Shown: piece by piece, positions 61,909-64,000 of the stretch
Layout: each line of letters starts with the position of its first letter
Numbering within the stretch: position 1 is the stretch's first letter
From: Thiothrix phosphatis
GTDB lineage: Bacteria > Pseudomonadota > Gammaproteobacteria > Thiotrichales > Thiotrichaceae
Reading direction: 5' to 3'
DNA length: 64,000 nucleotides
Assembly: GCF_035668035.1 (NCBI RefSeq)
Contig: NZ_JAYMYJ010000112.1
Span: 124,001-188,000, forward strand
The notes under the pieces: generated by a model
What the model saw: only the letters and a program-made list of their open reading frames with translations
Databases searched by the model: none
Told to the model about the DNA's origin: nothing
Position numbers and translations under genes: made by a program

Positions 61909-62907
61909 ATGGATAATAAAATGCTTACCCTGGCCAGTGTGTTGGCGCTCAGTTTGGCTCTTGCCGGTTGTAATGGCGGCGGTTCTGGTTCCGGTACTGA
62001 GAGTACGGCTTCTGCCACTTCTTCTGGCGACAGTTCAGGCTCTTCCAGTGGCTCCACGATTGGGACAGGTGGTGATGGGGGTGATGCAGGAAGCAACACT
62101 TCGACCGGATCAGGTTCCACCAGCAGCGGTTCTACGGGCACATCAGGCGGCTCGGGTTCTGTCAGTGGCAGTGATCCGGGCAATTCCGGTTCATCCACGG
62201 GGGGAAGTTCCGGTTCAGGTTCGGGCAGCACGGCCAGCGGTGGTGATTCCGCCGACTGCTTCAACGTTGATCTTTATGCAACCGGCACAGTCGTTGAAAT
62301 GGTGGAAAAAACCGTTTCCTCATCCGGTCAGCTGACCTCAACATCGAAGAATACGGTCAAGGGGACTGCCACTTTCAATGGCCAGTCCGTCATGGACATT
62401 TATTCCGAAGTGACTGCAACCGGCTCGGCGCCTTCCAAATCAACCCAGGACAATTACTTCACCATCGATAACGCCAATATGATCGAGTATTACCATGGCT
62501 CAGTGATCAATGTGACTGAACCGGCGGTGGCGGCGGGAACCACGACGCTGACCCTGACACCCCCAATGGAAGACCGTTTTGAACTGGGTTCCAACCAGTC
62601 GGCCACCCAAAGCTATAAAATCAAAACGGATGCTTCCGTGATGGGGTATCCCTATTCACAAACATCAGACCATGAGCGCACCAAGCGTTTTGTTGGCATC
62701 GAAACCGTCACAGTGCCAGCGGGCACATTTAAAGCCTGCCGTTATGAGGAATCCCTTAAGACAACGGCAGTCGGCACAACTGCGACAGAGGCCAGCACAC
62801 ATTGGGTGGCGATGGGTTCCGGTTTGGAGGTCAAATCCGTTGCAGGCGACAGCACCAGCGAATTGCAGTCGGCAAAAATCAACGGTTCTGCCGTCACAGG
62901 GCAATAA
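61909..62907 (+). CDS. Lipoprotein with long Ser/Gly/Thr linker and unknown C-terminal domain
   Basis: Protein of 332 aa with lipobox LALAGC (Cys21). Residues about 22-115 are a low-complexity Ser/Gly/Thr linker that would hold the C-terminal domain away from the membrane. The domain (about 118-332) is beta-rich and unrecognised, with VEMVEKTVSSSGQL, RFVGIETVTVPAGTFKACRYE and HWVAMGSGLEVKSV; the middle phrase (VPAGTFKA) is shared by some DUF-type outer lipoproteins. The ATG at 61909 follows GAGGA with 6-base spacing; ATG 61894 is an alternative. It is monocistronic. Confidence 0.75.
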   Translation: MDNKMLTLASVLALSLALAGCNGGGSGSGTESTASATSSGDSSGSSSGSTIGTGGDGGDAGSNTSTGSGSTSSGSTGTSGGSGSVSGSDPGNSGSSTGGSSGSGSGSTASGGDSADCFNVDLYATGTVVEMVEKTVSSSGQLTSTSKNTVKGTATFNGQSVMDIYSEVTATGSAPSKSTQDNYFTIDNANMIEYYHGSVINVTEPAVAAGTTTLTLTPPMEDRFELGSNQSATQSYKIKTDASVMGYPYSQTSDHERTKRFVGIETVTVPAGTFKACRYEESLKTTAVGTTATEASTHWVAMGSGLEVKSVAGDSTSELQSAKINGSAVTGQ

Positions 62908-62915
62908 CCGCACCT

Positions 62916-62951
62916 GGAAAATGCGCCGAGGCGTTGCCCTGGCGCTTTTCC
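62916..62951 (+). terminator. Probable terminator after the lipoprotein gene
   Basis: GGAAAA-t-GCGCC (62916-62927) pairs with GGCGC-TTTTCC (62941-62951), a stem of 11 bp with one bulge, 8 bases after the stop. The T run is within the stem arm, so termination may be partial. Confidence 0.55.
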
Positions 62952-62977
62952 GCATTTATTTGAGGTGAGGACAGGCA

Positions 62978-63007
62978 TATAATCCCCCGTTTTGATCACC
63001 AAACGGG
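62978..63007 (+). promoter_or_regulatory. Candidate argG promoter -10 and start-site hairpin
   Basis: A perfect TATAAT (62978-62983) is followed by the inverted repeat CCCGTTT/AAACGGG (62986-63007, 8-base loop) that would overlap the transcript start. No good -35 is seen at normal spacing, which suggests activator dependence or an incorrect call. It is 34 bases upstream of the argG ATG. Confidence 0.45.
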
Positions 63008-63016
63008 AACACAGAC

Positions 63017-64000
63017 ATGGCACAGTCAGTCAAGAAAGTCGTGCTGGCCTATTCCGGCGGGCTGGACACTTCCATTATCGTCAGATGGCTGCAAGAGAAT
63101 TACGGTTGTGAAATCGTCACCTTCACCGCCGACATCGGCCAGGGTGAAGAAGTCGAGCCAGCGCGCGCCAAAGCCATCGCCATGGGCATCAAGCCGGAAG
63201 AAATCTTCATCGAAGACCTGCGTGAAGAATTCGTGCGCGACTATGTGTTCCCCATGTTCCGCGCCAACACCATTTACGAAGGTGAATATCTGCTGGGCAC
63301 GTCCATTGCCCGCCCGCTGATCGCCAAACGCCTGATTGAAATCGCCAATGAAACCGGTGCTGACGCCATTTCCCACGGCGCTACCGGCAAGGGCAACGAC
63401 CAGGTGCGTTTCGAACTGGGCGCATACGCACTTAAACCCGGCATCAAGATCATTGCCCCATGGCGCGAATGGGACATGAATTCCCGGGAAGCGCTGATGG
63501 CCTATGCCGAGCAGCACAATATCCCGGTTGATTTCAAAAAGGCGGGCAAGAAATCCCCGTACTCGATGGACGCCAACCTGCTGCACATTTCCTACGAAGG
63601 TGGCCCGCTGGAAGACCCCTGGTTCGAAGCCGAAGAAGACATGTGGCGCTGGAGCGTTTCCCCGGAAAGTGCTCCTGACAAGCCCACTTATGTCGAAATC
63701 ACCTTCCAGGGTGGCGATCCAGTGGCGTTGGATGGGCAGGCAATGTCTCCCGCCGCCATTCTGGAAACGCTGAACAAGCTGGCTGGGGCGAATGGGGTAG
63801 GCCGCCTTGATCTGGTCGAAAACCGCTATGTCGGCATGAAATCCCGTGGCTGTTACGAAACTCCCGGCGGCACGATCCTGCTGCCAGCCCATCGCGCGAT
63901 CGAATCCCTGACGCTCGACCGTGAAGTGGCGCATTTGAAAGATAGCCTGATGCCGAAGTACGCCGAGCTGGTTTACAACGGTTACTGGTGGAGTCCAGAG
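63017..64000 (+). CDS. argG: Argininosuccinate synthase (N-terminal 328 residues; runs off the window)
   Basis: Joins citrulline and aspartate using ATP in arginine synthesis. The PP-loop AYSGGLDTS (12-20) and the citrulline/aspartate-binding GATGKGNDQVRFEL are diagnostic. YSMDANLLHISYEGGPLEDP is also conserved. The frame is open from 63017 to the last base with no stop; about 75 residues should lie beyond the window. The intact part shows no defect. Confidence 0.97.
   Translation, partial: MAQSVKKVVLAYSGGLDTSIIVRWLQENYGCEIVTFTADIGQGEEVEPARAKAIAMGIKPEEIFIEDLREEFVRDYVFPMFRANTIYEGEYLLGTSIARPLIAKRLIEIANETGADAISHGATGKGNDQVRFELGAYALKPGIKIIAPWREWDMNSREALMAYAEQHNIPVDFKKAGKKSPYSMDANLLHISYEGGPLEDPWFEAEEDMWRWSVSPESAPDKPTYVEITFQGGDPVALDGQAMSPAAILETLNKLAGANGVGRLDLVENRYVGMKSRGCYETPGGTILLPAHRAIESLTLDREVAHLKDSLMPKYAELVYNGYWWSPE

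Noticed and set aside
1..64000. tRNA genes, CRISPR arrays, insertion sequences or prophage genes
   Set aside because: I found no cloverleaf-like sequence, regularly spaced repeats, transposase or phage structural genes on either strand by reading; a dedicated tRNA scan could still find a missed gene in the few larger gaps.

Overview
The window looks like chromosomal DNA of a Gram-negative gammaproteobacterium. It carries lipid A and Kdo genes (lpxH, msbA, lpxK, kdsB), zipA beside smc, the succinylase branch of lysine synthesis (dapC, dapD), malate:quinone oxidoreductase and a FadL-type porin. The high G+C content and the mix of PstSCAB/PhoBRU, polyphosphate kinase, sulfurtransferase and TRAP genes would fit a Thiothrix-like member of the Thiotrichales. 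That placement is an inference; no rRNA is present to confirm it. I saw no rRNA, tRNA, CRISPR array or insertion sequence.

Layout. 1-2900: the end of aapJ, then aapQ, aapM and aapP (general L-amino acid ABC importer). 2998-7236: an RND efflux adaptor and pump. 7224-9250: KtrAB-type K+ uptake, opposite strand. 9498-10043: a helix-hairpin-helix protein with a histone-like Lys/Ala tail. 10096-14309: zipA and smc. 14352-20628: an accessory patch with a PIN toxin and fused antitoxin, a large helicase-nuclease of visibly lower G+C, and a Uma2 nuclease. 20778-21867: queF and a cyclophilin that may have two starts.

22066-30601 is the most interesting functional block. It encodes a circularly permuted ATP-grasp protein, an alpha-E protein, a giant transglutaminase/DUF2126 protein, a mercaptopyruvate-type sulfurtransferase, a zinc metallopeptidase and, convergent with it, the proteasome-like peptidase Anbu. 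Together they look like a peptide-bond making and breaking system whose substrate is unknown.

30722-39908 holds lpxH, then phosphate uptake and sensing: a DUF47 protein with a Pit carrier on one strand, and pstCAB-phoU-phoB-phoR on the other. A Pho box lies upstream of pstC. 40027-42067: dapC-dapD. 42150-46769: a secreted glycosidase-like protein, a lytic transglycosylase and ppk. 47031-51813: the cell-envelope operon exbB-exbD-msbA-lpxK-trm112-kdsB. 51964-53229: a FadL-family porin.

53230-54700 is an A+T-richer stretch with two paralogous small proteins of unknown function. Each has its own promoter with the same geometry, a CRP-like site 21 bases upstream of the same TATTCT -10 box. The stretch also holds a multi-stem structured element and a LacI-family-type operator palindrome. 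54701-61641 concerns C2/C4 acid metabolism: mqo, aceA, an RraA-like protein and a Tat-exported TRAP transporter. The window ends with a Ser/Gly-rich lipoprotein gene and the 5' part of argG.
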